From Vermamoeba vermiformis (taxonomy: Eukaryota; Tubulinea; Echinamoebida), in the NCBI GenBank assembly GCA_045837725.1, contig JBEWZL010000302.1, positions 1-64,000 on the forward strand: a stretch of DNA of 64,000 nucleotides, in the 5' to 3' direction. The position numbers and the translations under genes are program-made. This document shows positions 1-10,211 of the stretch, in pieces (position 1 is the first letter of the stretch; every line of letters begins with the position of its first letter). The notes under the pieces were generated by a model, which saw nothing but the letters and a program-made list of their open reading frames with translations, did not search any database and was not told the DNA's origin.

Positions 1-2023
1 TCGAATTCGGTCGTTCTCGGACTGCACCTTTTTGGATCCTTTTCGTGGCTTTATTCCAGAAAAAGACTTGTAAACTTTTTGCTGCCTGTTTGGAAGTGTC
101 AGTGTGGTCATCAGATAGTTCTTTTCCTACTTACTTTTCCTTGATCTCCTTCTTGACAGAGTCATTGAGATCAGAGCAATCGATCATCAAGTCCAGCGGC
201 AATGCCACAGCAGAATACCCGGAGTCAGCGTATGGAGTTTGATTCGAGTGCCGCCAAACATTGCTGCCGGCAAAATACATCTTCACCGCTGCCAAACTGT
301 TTCTGTTGGAGTTGAACTTTATCATCGAACTCTTCAAGCAACCGATGCCCAAGTTTGGGAAGGACTGCACTGAAGCTCCTAGCGGAACGGAGGGATCGTC
401 CCCTTGTTCGAAGTTACGATCGTTTGGGATGAAAAGCTTCGAAAAAGATGATATTGAAGCATCGTTCACCGAGGCAACAAAGTTGGGGTTCCAGATGACC
501 GAATGAGTCTGCTTCGCACTGACGCTCCTGTGCAACTTAGGTATGAGCAGCAGCCTTCACAAGGGTTACAAGCGTACCTGAGAGTAATTGCTATATCCTG
601 GTAGAATTTGGTGCCTTCGAAATATTCATTCTCCTTGTCGCATATCTCGTCGACTTCGAACACACTCGACACGTTGTTCATGAACCAATTGAACTCGGAG
701 GCGTCTTTCATCACCTCTTTACCGCCGAAAAATTGCACCACAAAGACGACAGGAACCCTGAACAGAGGTTGAGAAAACGGATGTAGATAGGCTTTTTTCT
801 TTCCGTACCTAGATCCACGAAAGTGGAATCGTGACTTAAGCTTTTGAATCTCAGTCAGGCAGTCGGCAGAAACCGTCTCCATCCTCCTGACATCTTGATT
901 TTCGTTTAGGTGCTCCTCCAAGTCATCCCAAATGCCAATGTCTTTGGCAGCATCGGAGTTTTTGATCCCGGTCAAGATGACATCCTTGTAAAACGCTCGG
1001 AACATAGAAGGCAACAGCGAATCATGAGACTTCCAGCCCAGGAAGCAAGCATACACGTCATTCTTGCCATCCACGGCCCTGATCAAAAGTGGTTAGAACT
1101 GTAGGGACTAGCAGCCACTAGCGAGAACATACCCAATTTTTAGGTTGGCGGTTGTTGACAATGAGGACCCTGCCCAATCACCCTTTATCTTGTCGGCAGA
1201 AGCACCGTACTGAGGATGGATGTACAGACGAGGTAGCCTACGGAGCACTCCCAGAGTGTCGGTGACGATCGAGGTCGCATCCAAATCCATTCGAGAATGC
1301 AAATCAACTTTTCCTTTGAGATCAGGATAGTGAGCAGCTGCACCATAGTACGTTGTGCTATTGAAAAACTCCATAGGGTTATTCGGGAGGTCGGAAGAAT
1401 CGGACACTTCCTTGTAATCCTCGATCAGGTGTGCCGAGTAGACGGTCGGCCTGCAGGAACGAGTTTGCAGCATTGAAGCAAGCTCGTCCACCGTTGCTTT
1501 CGGCAAGGAGCAACCCGCCAGAGATGGGATAACGGTGTTGAGGCTAGAAAGTTGTCAATCAGAGTGCTTGCAGCATGAGCAATCTGTTTGTTGATTACCG
1601 TTCCACTTTGGATAGAAAATTAATTTGCTCCTCTTCTTCCATGTTCAAAAACCATTGCAGATTGGAAATGACTTGGTGTTGCCTAACAATGCTCACCATC
1701 TTGTCAAATGAAACAGCCTCAGGGGATGACAGTTCCTTCATTGCAAAAAAATTAGGATCCAGGAGCTGTGTCTTACTGATCTCTGTTACCTCTGACCCTT
1801 CCTCTTCAGCAATCGAGTCGTTGAACTGGAACAGGCAGTCGTCCCAGGGACTCGACTCTGCCTCGTCGACCAAAAGCTGCTCATCATTCGACCAGTCAAT
1901 GCTGCGCTGCCGCTCCGAACTGGACGACAGCTCATCATGGGGATTGGAATTGGGAATGTTGTCGCTGGACATCTCGGGGAGTCTGCTCATTCTCCTGTCG
2001 AAGAAAAGCATCAGAAATAGCAT
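1..2023 (-). CDS. Unrecognised protein, 3' end beyond window
   Basis: I do not recognise this protein. Exons on the minus strand: 2023-1599, 1543-1133, 1078-809, 757-578, 527-135 and 85-1 (runs off the left edge); all junctions keep frame with introns of 47-55 bases. The N-terminal ~140 residues are acidic and Ser-rich. The middle contains a hydrophobic stretch (VPVVFVVQFFGG). A later segment is conserved-looking (WNPNFVASVND, YFAGSNVWRHSNQTPY), and the visible end turns basic (IKPRKGSKKVQ). Without the last splice the frame would stop at 131, but the GTAAGT donor at 134 is strong, so I prefer continuation. The start could also be the Met at about 1990. Only 61 bases separate it from the end of the upstream gene, and a TATA-like TTTTATAAAG lies there. 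Function unknown. Confidence 0.6.
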
Positions 2024-2084
2024 TCTCCCATTTTTGTTTACAAGAACTCTTTATAAAAAATAATGTATAAAATCAAGGATACAA

Positions 2085-4316
2085 TCATTCAGACAGATAA
2101 GCGGGGATTCTGCTGGCGTTGACCGTTTCAAACAGTTCAGGCTGCAACATGTACGTCTTTCCTTTGTACGACACCACCCGATCCTTGGCAGATTCGATAT
2201 GCTTTTTCCAAAGCTCATCAAAGCCTTTGCCGATTTTCTTGGCAATCGTCGAGAACGACAGGTTGCAGAAAAGCAAAGCCGGGATCCTTCGTGCAGCTGC
2301 CTCAAACTTGGTGCAATTGTGCTTGAATCTGGCAGGGCAATGATTATCAGTCTGGTTTGCTGTTAAACCTAGCAATGCTTACCTTCGAAAAGAGTTGCAG
2401 GATCCAGTCTTGTCCTTTGTGTCGAAGATCCGAGCCTGAACAAATGTCGATCCCTTGAGCTGCCAAAATGCCTTGTTCTTGATCACTGCTTGGTGAAGCT
2501 TTGCATTGACCTCTTCTTTTTTCTTTTGCTCAGTCATTGAAGAGCTCCAATTGGCCTCACATTCTGCCCGAATTTGGGACTGCCAATGAGTGAGAAAAGA
2601 ACTTAGCGCGAACAATTTCATTTTGGTGGCTATCTAGAAAAGTGCAACATAATTAGTCAGGTTGCAAGCACTGAAAACTACCTGATCCACTTACTTTCAC
2701 GCTCCTGTCATCCCGGTGCAATTTTGTGAGGTCTGCAGCAATGCTTGTGAGATAGCTATTGTAGTCCGCTTCAGCAGTCTTGCATTTGAACCAGGCGTTC
2801 AGGAAGGAGCGATCCACCAAATCAAAATGATCTGAAGAAAGAGCAGCATCCACCTCAAAGGTTTGCGACGACTTCATCCCGTTTACGAATTTTGTGTAGG
2901 CGGCATAATCGATAGAGCAGTCGGAGAGCTTGTCGAGAAGCGCACCAAAGTGATCAACTGTGTCAAAAGATTAAAAGGGGACTATGACGTATCTATTGAC
3001 TCTTAGCTTACCCTCAGGAGTTGCTGGTTTTGCTTGCAACTCCTTTGCTGGAAAGATTTTCTGGGGGGCAATATCTCTTTGAGCAGATGGGGGCTTGGCT
3101 TTCTGGCTAGTCTCACACTGAACGGCTGGCGCGCAATCTTCTTCGTTTCCAGCGTGGTCCTCGACGGTTACCACCTGCGGAGGTGCCTTCTTGAACAATT
3201 TGTCCATCATTCCCTGACTCAGCTCAATTGGCAACTCTCCTTCAACCATTGCTGTCGAAATGGGTTGAGCCAGTGCAATGCAGCAAAGCACAAACAAACT
3301 CACCGATGAAGAGGTTCTCTTCGTGCTTGAGTGTATCTGCCAAGAAGCCACCATTGACAAACCTAGCGGTCAGTGCAAAGCCGTTCTTGACAAGGTAGTT
3401 GACGCACTTGACTGCCTTGCGAGCTGCTCCTATAAAACATTTGAGTAAAATTGCATGTACCTTCGGCTGCTACTCACTGGACTCTGTAGTATCATCAATA
3501 CGCTCCTTTCGAGCCTTCTTCTTCTTTCCGGCAGGGGAACGGTCATTGCCTCGACTGTCTCCTGCTTGGTGGCCCATGTCATCCGCTTGGGGTTCTTCAC
3601 CTTGCTCCACCAATGCCGTGCCATCGTTTGGACCGTCCCAGACATCCACCTGTCCTTCTAGGTTGTCTGATGCTCTTGAAGGCACATCATCACCATGGTG
3701 CTGAGACTCCTCCTCTGCCGATAGAGACAGAGCCTCGGCGACCTGCAGTGTGACAATGCATTAAACAAGCTGCTTTTATTGAAGGCAATGCGATTATTCG
3801 ATTTACCTTAAACCTCTTGGCCGGTCTCTCCGAGGACTCTTCATCATCCTCGAGCACCCTCTTCCGCTTCTTGCCTGCTTGGGCCCAATAGGACTGAGCG
3901 TCTGCAAGCTGCTTTTCGGAGTACTCCAACTCTCCGTAACTAAAATAAATCGGTTCAGATGATGGTTACAACCCCAGTTAAAACACTTACTATTTTTTAA
4001 CAAGGGCTCTCAAGTCGCTCTCAGACCCCCATGTCTCTCCAGCTACTAGGGCAAGGTAAAAAACGCACATCCAAAGGCGGGAACTTTTTGTCGGTTGGAT
4101 TTTTGGATGCGGATTTTTACTCCAAAGACCGACTCTTCTCCCTATAATTAAATCTATTCTAGGCCCTGAAGCCTTTGACAGCCTCGGCTCAATTAATGAG
4201 ATTTGAGTGAGAAAAATAACAATTTTGGATTTTGAATCCTGAGGTCTTGCGTGCTCGGATAAAATTTTATCGACCAAGCCTACATAATTTTCCTTTCGTG
4301 TAATTTTATCAGTCAT
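2085..4316 (-). CDS. Unrecognised nuclear-type protein, 615 aa, 8 exons
   Basis: Exons 4316-3991, 3939-3807, 3742-3478, 3429-3304, 3251-3012, 2957-2695, 2633-2383, 2328-2085 splice into one 615-residue frame. Nuclear location is suggested by basic clusters (GKKRKRV; RPAKRFK; PAGKKKKARKER) between acidic stretches. The C-terminal ~200 residues look like a folded helical region (Trp/Lys-rich, ending IPAYLSE). No catalytic motif was recognised. The first exon is the least certain part: it reads open through hydrophobic residues (WMCVFYLALVAG) and could contain a missed intron. The 64-base third-position intron (3743-3806) matches a short repeat found again near 7.3 and 7.5 kb. The gene lies head-to-tail upstream of the gene ending at the left edge. 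Confidence 0.6.
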
Positions 4317-4552
4317 TACTTACGTAAATCTTTCAAAAGTTGGTGCGTGGTTGTGCGTACTTGATTTTCGGCAAAAATAACGGTACAAAAAAAGCGCGCT
4401 ACTGGCCATTGGTGGGTAAGCCAAAAAAGGAAACCCTTGTCTTGGGCAAACATATTGAATATAAACACGACCATTAGAAGGTGGTTTATTTATGTAACGT
4501 ATTTTAATGCGTTAAACAGAATGCACTCAAAGAAAGCATCCAGATCCTTCGT

Positions 4553-5064
4553 TTACCATTCGTGCAATTTGTCTCCTCGGATTCTTCTGGCCAATTGCAT
4601 ATCCTTTGGCATTATAGTTACTCTCTTGGCATGGATGGCTGCCAAATTGGAGAGCTCCAGCAGAGTGACGAGAAATTCCTCGGCCGATTCCTGCAAGGCG
4701 AGCATTGCATTTTTCTGGAAACGAAGATCCGTCTTAAAATCTTGGGTAATCTCTCTGACCAATCTGCAGAAAGGAGCAAAGGGCAACAGCAGGTTATAGG
4801 ACTTTTGGTACTTTCGGATCTCGCGAAGAGCAACTAAAGGTAATTATTAAAAAAATTAATTCAAAATATTAGCAAATAAATGATTATAATTAAGTATTAG
4901 TTATGCTAAATTATTTTCTTCAATATCTTACCAGTCCCGGGTCTAAATCTGTGCAGTTTTTTAGCGGATCCCTGCGGAATTTTACTGCGCTTCTTCGGCG
5001 CATTGTTCTTACGTGGAGCCTTGCCTCCCGTGCTTTTTCTTGCGTGTTGTTTCGTTCGTGCCAT
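4553..5064 (-). CDS. Divergent histone H3 variant
   Basis: Exons 5064-4932 and 4833-4553 give 137 residues, the usual H3 length. The N-tail keeps [18 protein letters not shown] (positions matching K4, K9, K14 and K18), then departs from H3 through residue ~40 ([13 protein letters not shown]). The fold is clear: [45 protein letters not shown] and QLARRIRG. Changes include TELLIRKLPF to [17 protein letters not shown] to LELSNLA, and an extended tail DKLHEW. Loop 1 is not lengthened, so centromeric H3 is possible but not shown. The split by an intron and the divergence argue for a replacement-type variant and not the S-phase copy. It is transcribed divergently from the acidic-tail gene, with 53 bases between start codons. 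Confidence 0.9.
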
Positions 5065-5117
5065 ATTATTACATGTATTAAACCGAGTTTTTGGTTAGTT
5101 TATTTTTTGACCAGATC
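5065..5117. promoter_or_regulatory. 53-base bidirectional promoter
   Basis: This is the only sequence between the start codons of the H3 variant (minus strand) and the acidic-tail gene (plus strand). Both transcripts must start within or just around it, so the two genes probably share control. The stretch is T-rich; I see no clear TATA box. Confidence 0.5.
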
Positions 5118-6099
5118 ATGGAACACAAAATCAATTTTAGGTAAGCATTAATAGAACTTTATTTATTAATAATAATATTTCAATATAATTATTAGACAAG
5201 TGGGCAACCCAGATTTATTCGATTATTTTTACCTGGATGCAGCCCGGCAAGAATTTTTGCTCACTATCAACGGTGCTGCTAGAATCCTTGGCAAAACTAA
5301 GTTTGCATGGATGAAAGCAGCGAAGAAAGGTAATAAATTTAATTTTAAAATATTATTTATTTCTGATCTGATCATTAACCAGATCCCGAGTACGCCAGCA
5401 TTGTCGTGGAAAATGTTGCCATTGATTGGTTTGAGGGGGAAAGGGTTGACGGCAATGCTTTGCGTGCCAAGTGGATCAACTTGCAAGGGTTGAACAAACT
5501 CGTTCCCTTGTACATACGAAACAAAAACTTGAATGCCGTGTGCAGTGTGTTGACGTAAGTATTGTTATTCTTTATTTTAACTTATCCACAATTTTTAGTG
5601 AGCAACTCTTCACCTTGGGACTTGAAAATGTTCTCCAAGTCCAAATAGACACCGAGAGCAATCGAGTAAAGGTAAGTCGTATCATGCATTAAATATCCAT
5701 TTATTAACTTTTGTACAGTTTTCACTGGTTGACGACCTTTCCAAAGCCTATACTCCCTATCAGAGGCCTCCTACTGAAGTTGAGCTGCTTCCAGATGGAG
5801 TGGAAGTGCTCAATTTGGTTGCCAAACGCGTTGACGAGCTCACAGATAACTGGCTGGCTGAACAGTATCTAACAGCTGACGATAAGGCTTTGCTGGATAA
5901 AGCCCCTGATTTGCCTTTCGATGATAGGTGCCGTCAGCGGTTGCGCAATACCATTGCCAACCTCTTTGCCTCCTTCTCTGAGGAGGAACGAAGACTCAGA
6001 ACCTTGCGAGCAAGTGACACTGAAGATGATGAAGAGGATGAGGAATCAGAAGAGGAAGAAGAAGAGGAGGACGATGACGAAGACTATGGTGGCAAGTGA
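5118..6099 (+). CDS. Unrecognised protein with acidic C-terminal tail, 260 aa
   Basis: Exons 5118-5140, 5196-5329, 5383-5554, 5599-5671 and 5719-6099 join in frame. The N-terminal part is hydrophobic/charged (PDLFDYFYLDAARQEFLL, then INGAARILGKTKFAWMKAAKK, which could be a helix-turn-helix, an inference only). The last ~30 residues are almost all Asp and Glu. Acidic tails of this kind are common in histone chaperones and chromatin proteins; with the H3 variant divergently beside it, a chromatin role is a reasonable guess but no family was recognised. A second frame stays open past the stop to 6169 (SDHSSSSVEEKSNDESS), so an alternative C-terminus is possible. Confidence 0.65.
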
Positions 6100-6193
6100 C
6101 CATTCCAGCTCCTCGGTGGAGGAGAAGTCAAACGATGAGTCTTCTGTTGACTCTATGGATATTTATTAAGTATGAAATATAAAGCATCTTTTC

Positions 6194-6699
6194 TTAATTT
6201 AGCTTACCGATTATCATCTTGGAAATGCAACGAACAGCTTGCTTTTGCGAATTGCCACCTGAATAACGCTTTTCAACTTCCGCCACCGATCTTTGCTCAT
6301 TGTGGGCAATCAATTTAAGATATGCTCTTGATATAATTAGTAATGGATATTGGTGAATAGAGAGTTACTTACCAGTTGTTATTCCACCAAATCCAACGAT
6401 CCCGTATCTCGAATCGAAAACTTTTTTGCTTTTACGGCCTTAATTGATGTTTGCTATTAATAAAAGTAATTAAAATATTATAGGGATATATTTTAATACG
6501 TCTGCAACTTCAACAATTGCAGATTTGACCCGGATCAAAAAATTGATCAGGACCAAAAATTGATAGAAAATCGATATTATTATTTTTTTAACGTGTAATA
6601 TGTTATTTTTATGCTATTCTAATATAATTTATATGAAATTAATCATTAAAAGACTTACCAGTCGCAAAATCCAAAAAAAAAATTAAATCTGGCTTGCAT
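6194..6699 (-). CDS. Small unrecognised protein, 75 aa
   Basis: Three short exons, 6699-6659, 6428-6373 and 6324-6194, keep frame across a ~230-base and a ~48-base intron. The product has an aromatic N-terminus (FNFFFGF), a glycine-rich middle (RYGIVGFGGITTAYL) and a charged helical end (AHNEQRSVAEVEKRY). It converges tail-to-tail with the acidic-tail gene. A good donor (GTAAGC) overlaps the last codons, so a further exon is possible. The evidence is frame continuity only. Confidence 0.35.
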
Positions 6700-6737
6700 T
6701 GGAAAAAAAGTTTTTCTAGTCTGCTGCTAGGTTATTT

Positions 6738-6907
6738 AATCTCGTGGTAAATTACACCCCACGAGATTTTGACCCTTTGTGCCCCTCTGTTGCGGCTGCA
6801 TTGGATCCCGGGATAGAAATACTAACGGCCACAGGTGAAAATCCTCCCAAAAACCGCGAGGGAGGATTTTACTGGAACGCACTTTTCTCGGTTCGGCGGT
6901 TTCCAGT
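6738..6907. other. Cluster of three inverted repeats; possible structured RNA
   Basis: Two perfect hairpins have nearly the same geometry: 6738-6768 (AATCTCGTGG, 11-base loop, CCACGAGATT) and 6838-6870 (AAAATCCTCCC, 11-base loop, GGGAGGATTTT). A third (ACTGGAA at 6871-6877 with TTCCAGT at 6901-6907) follows at once. A 61-codon frame crosses the cluster but shows no family. It could be a non-coding RNA gene or a small mobile element. Confidence 0.4.
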
Positions 6908-7584
6908 ATTAAAAGTAATTACATAGCAATGATCAGCGACGTTTACTCTATAACGTCAATTGTTTTGAGGCCAATTGGTAAGTGTTTTTAATAAATTTTT
7001 ATTCGGTTGCACAAATTCGTTTCTAAATCTGGCAACGCTGGATCAAAGATTAAAAACCTTCAAATTTAACGCTTCTTTTCACTTCATTATATTATATTGA
7101 CAGTAATTAATACTATTATGCTTCTCCCATCGCTATTCATTGCCTACTAACATGTGGGCAATGAAGCAGATCCTGAATCCGAAAATTTTTGGCTTAATAA
7201 TGACTCAGTACAGTTACTAATACGGTGAATATCTACTAAACAGACTGCTTTTTGCATCGGCAACGTGATTATTCGTTTTTGCTCGGGTGTACGTACTTTG
7301 AACTTTCTCATCCCGAATCTGCAACCAAACTCGCTATCAAAAAATTGATAACACTTCAATATTTATTCCCATTGCATTTCTGATCATTATTTTGCATTCA
7401 GGCAAGTCTAAAACTATTTTGCCCTGAATCCCAAGTCGTAACCACAGGTTTAAAACTCTAAAGTATCAAACAGATAGCTTTCGCTGAAAGCAATGTGATT
7501 AATCGATTATTTAACTTTGCTCAATAGGTCTACACGAGTTTCCAAAGCTTTCATTTTTTGTTTTTCCCAAAACGTAGCAACACA
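6908..7584. repeat. Intergenic; two copies of a ~42-base dispersed repeat
   Basis: No gene is supported here. Copies at about 7238-7280 and 7466-7508 match each other and an intron of the 2-4 kb gene (about 3757-3800). Shared core on the plus strand: AACAG..GCTTT, then GCAA.GTGATTAATCG with small changes. On the minus strand both copies sit in stretches that begin GT and end AG, as an intron would. Confidence 0.45.
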
Positions 7585-8220
7585 ATGGACCACCGCCTGA
7601 AGCTCTTCTCCAATATGTAAGTGCTTGAATTATCTAATTGTACATTATTTAATGCATAGTACAGCCCGCCCAGAGACCCTGGTGCACCTTGCATACTGCT
7701 TGGACCCCGCCGTGCATCCACGACTGACGATACTCCCTCAGCACCCAGCAAGCGCCGCAAGTACGAGCAGGTAATAGGAGCTCCTCTTTAAACACTTCTT
7801 AACATCTTTTCGTAGCCTTTGTTGCCGATCATTCCAAGCCAGGTAATCCTCCCCAGGATTGCCTTGTTATGGAGTCAGTCATTTGATTCTTCACCTGGTG
7901 GGTGCCAATGGAGCCTTGGATCACTACGACTTGTCAGCCGCAATTGTAAACATATCTGCGACGAATACTTGTTGGATCGAGCTGCTTCGCTGGGATCCGT
8001 TGCTGGAATGGTCAAGCTCTCTGGCCTGCGCTTTCAGCCCACCAACAATACCTGTCGCTTGGCTGCTGCTCAAGGGCACTTGGAATGCTTGGTCTTTGCC
8101 TACTGCAACCTTTACGTTCCCTTGGAAGATGCATTGAGCATTGCTCAGTCATCAGGCTTTGTCCACATCCTTGCTTATGCCAAGAAAGCTGCATGGCCAG
8201 TACCCAAGAAACTACAATAG
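7585..8220 (+). CDS. F-box/ankyrin-like repeat protein, short
   Basis: Exons 7585-7616, 7665-7770 and 7816-8220 give 180 residues. An N-terminal Pro/Arg-rich region with SAPSKRRKYEQ (possible NLS) is followed by an F-box-like helix region (PRIALLWSQ; LRLVSRNCKHICDEYLLDRA). Two degenerate repeats of the ankyrin-like type common in amoebae and giant viruses follow (CRLAAAQGHLECLVFAYCN; EDALSIAQSSGFVHILAYAKKAAWPVP). Proteins of this class act as substrate adaptors of SCF ubiquitin ligases when the F-box is functional; that is inference here. The palindrome array begins ~130 bases downstream. Confidence 0.7.
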
Positions 8221-8346
8221 TCATTATTTCTGTTAATGCTTAGTAGCACACACACACACACAGACGTAATGCAGCCAAAATGCAATAAACAGGTTTCTTT
8301 CACCAAGTGCAGCCTGTTTGATACACTTTCAGTCCATCCAAGCAGC

Positions 8347-8690
8347 GGGGCATCCTCCACGGATGATACCTTGTGTATTCACTGGTCCTTGTGGGGGAGG
8401 GCGTCCGCCATGGAGGACGCCCTATGTATGTGTTTGTCTAAGCAGGGGAGGGCGTCCTCCATGGAGGACGCCCTATCTACTTATCCGTGCCGGTCTGAGT
8501 GGGGGAGGGCGTCCTCCATGGAGGACGCCCTATGTACGTGCCAGTCTGAGTCGGGGAGGGCGTCCTCCATGGAGGACGCCCTATGTGCATGCTTGTCTCA
8601 GCGGGGGAGGGCGTCCTCCATGGAGGACGCCCTATCTACTTACCCGTGCCGGTCTGAGTCAGGGAGGGCGTCCTCCATGGAGGACGCCCT
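8347..8690. repeat. Six-copy perfect-palindrome tandem array
   Basis: A 26-base palindrome (arm AGGGCGTCCTCCA, centre CCATGG) occurs at 8398-8423 (one mismatch), 8449-8474, 8506-8531, 8557-8582, 8608-8633 and 8665-8690; a degenerate relative lies at ~8347-8368. Centre spacings are 51, 57, 51, 51 and 57, all multiples of three. Spacers 1/4, 2/5 and 3/6 resemble each other, so a 159-base unit of three palindromes was duplicated. A plus-strand frame is open from 8236 to 8790 (repeat GRASSMEDAL), and another frame is open too. The array lies between the 3' ends of convergent genes, flanked by a 12-base direct repeat ATTTCTGTTAAT (8226-8237 and 8761-8772). A CA microsatellite lies at 8247-8262. 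Confidence 0.9.
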
Positions 8691-8807
8691 ATGTACGTGC
8701 CCAACTGACCTCAAAACTCCCAGCCCTAGCCCTATTACCAGTATAATCACGACTGGCTTGATTTCTGTTAATAGGGTCAATCACTGTTGATTCTATACAC
8801 TAGTTGC

Positions 8808-9620
8808 TCACCTTGGTCCTTGTTCTTGAATGGGTTGAACTGGATCTGCTCGTGGCTGAGCTTGATTGACTTGAGGGGCCTGATTAACCACCATTTGTTG
8901 AGCGATTGGTTGAATTGGAGCTACTGGTTGAACTGGAGCTACTGGAGCAGGGAGAGGCTGAGAAGTAACATTGGTGTTTGACAGGTTGACACTTGACATG
9001 TTGACAGTTGATGTCTGGGCTTGAACAATGCCACTGCTATTAATAGTGTGTGCAGTACCAACAACTTTGGAAGATGAGCAATTGCCACAGGTATTGCAGG
9101 AGCTTTGTGAAGTAGATGTTCCAGTGCCACTGATGACATGTGTCAAGTTGACACTTGACACTTGCGGATCAATAATGCCACTACAAGAACTTTGCTCAGG
9201 CACACAACTAATTATAACATTGTTGATTATTACTTAGTCTAGTTATACTGACAAAGGATCAACTTGATGATACTTACGGTGGAGTTCGTAAATCAGCAGC
9301 AATTTGACCTGCTATCTTTCTGACAGTGTGCTCTTCACGTACTTGACCCTTTGAAGCACTAGAACTGGGCCAGGATGCAAACATCTTGGACAGCTCAACC
9401 TATAAAAAATTAGCAAAAAGTTGGCTTCGTAATGGTCAATACTAACCTCTTCTTTTGCAGCAACAGCAGGGATGCAAATGGAAAGGTGGTTGAGCATTTG
9501 TCTCTTAAAGTCAGAGTCTCGAGTGAAACATGCACTTTTGCACAAAGGGCACTGGATCAGATTGAGTCGAAGCAACTCATTGAGTCGTTGTCTCTTGCTT
9601 GGTGAAAGAAAGTCATCATC
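8808..9620 (-). CDS. Zinc-finger protein with low-complexity tail (5' part unresolved)
   Basis: Exons 9620-9447, 9399-9278 and 9207-8808 splice in frame. The first begins DDDFLSPSKRQRLNELLRL, suggesting a nuclear protein, then CPLC...H-x3-C (CPLCKSACFTRDSDFKRQ, NHLSIC), a C2HC-type zinc finger. The second exon is short (VELSKMFASWPSSSASK). The last ~130 residues are Ser/Thr/Val- then Pro/Gln-rich (PVAPVQPVAPIQPIAQQ), low complexity. The frame is open at 9620, so at least one upstream exon is missing: the next in-frame exon is probably ~9662-9700 (FGQLDQSANTS), but I found no consistent ATG. Function beyond a likely DNA/RNA- or protein-binding finger is unknown. Confidence 0.55.
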
Positions 9621-10211
9621 CTAGGTTAGCATAGTTAGTATGTGCAGCTAAATGAGAGTACTGATGTGTTTGCGCTTTGATCCAGCTGACCGAAGGTCCA
9701 CCTACATAATGATTGGTTCAGAACACCACTAAAATAGTGATTATATCTTCTCAAATTTTGTTGCAACACCCTTCATATATATGACATAACTCCTGGTTAT
9801 TCAAATAATTTTGATGGGATTTACTTGTGTTAATTCAAGAATGTTCCCATGGCGACCTGCAAAGCTGCAAATAAATTCAACCTAACTCCTAAGAGCAACT
9901 AAATACAGCTGCTGTCATTCCTTTGCGCAAAGAACTAGGATGTTGGTATAAATTTACCCCTGCTTCACTGATCCACTGATATTTGCACTCAGTAAACCAT
10001 GGTGAACAAGAACCAGCTCTTACCTCGTTTGCAAATGAGGTATTCATGTTGGATAGACAAAGTTGAAAGCAGTCAGGATTCAGACGCAAACAAAATGGTT
10101 TTGACAAAATTTATTTTCCGCAAAAATTTTACCCAAAAACTTGGCCAAAATTTTGACCGACAAATTTTTGGCTCTTTTACACAAGACCAGTATTAAGTGC
10201 TGATTTTATAC
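9621..10211 (-). other. Unresolved stretch upstream of zinc-finger gene
   Basis: This should hold the first exon(s) of the zinc-finger gene and the missing 3' end of the dioxygenase-like gene. A candidate first exon with a good donor is 10045-10022 (MNTSFANE then GTAAGAGC). Several AG acceptors follow, but no path kept frame into 9620. A 72-codon minus-strand frame (9889-10107) has no recognisable motif. Confidence 0.3.

Noticed and set aside
4553-5064. Centromeric H3 (CENP-A)
   Set aside because: Loop 1 is not lengthened and the K4/K9 tail context is retained; a general divergent H3 variant is the safer call.
7147-7359. Minus-strand 70-codon ORF
   Set aside because: Lies over the dispersed repeat and contains splice-like signals; no family resemblance.
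8347-8690. CRISPR array
   Set aside because: Repeats are full palindromes, spacers fall into repeated classes and are not unique, the host is eukaryotic, and no cas genes are present.
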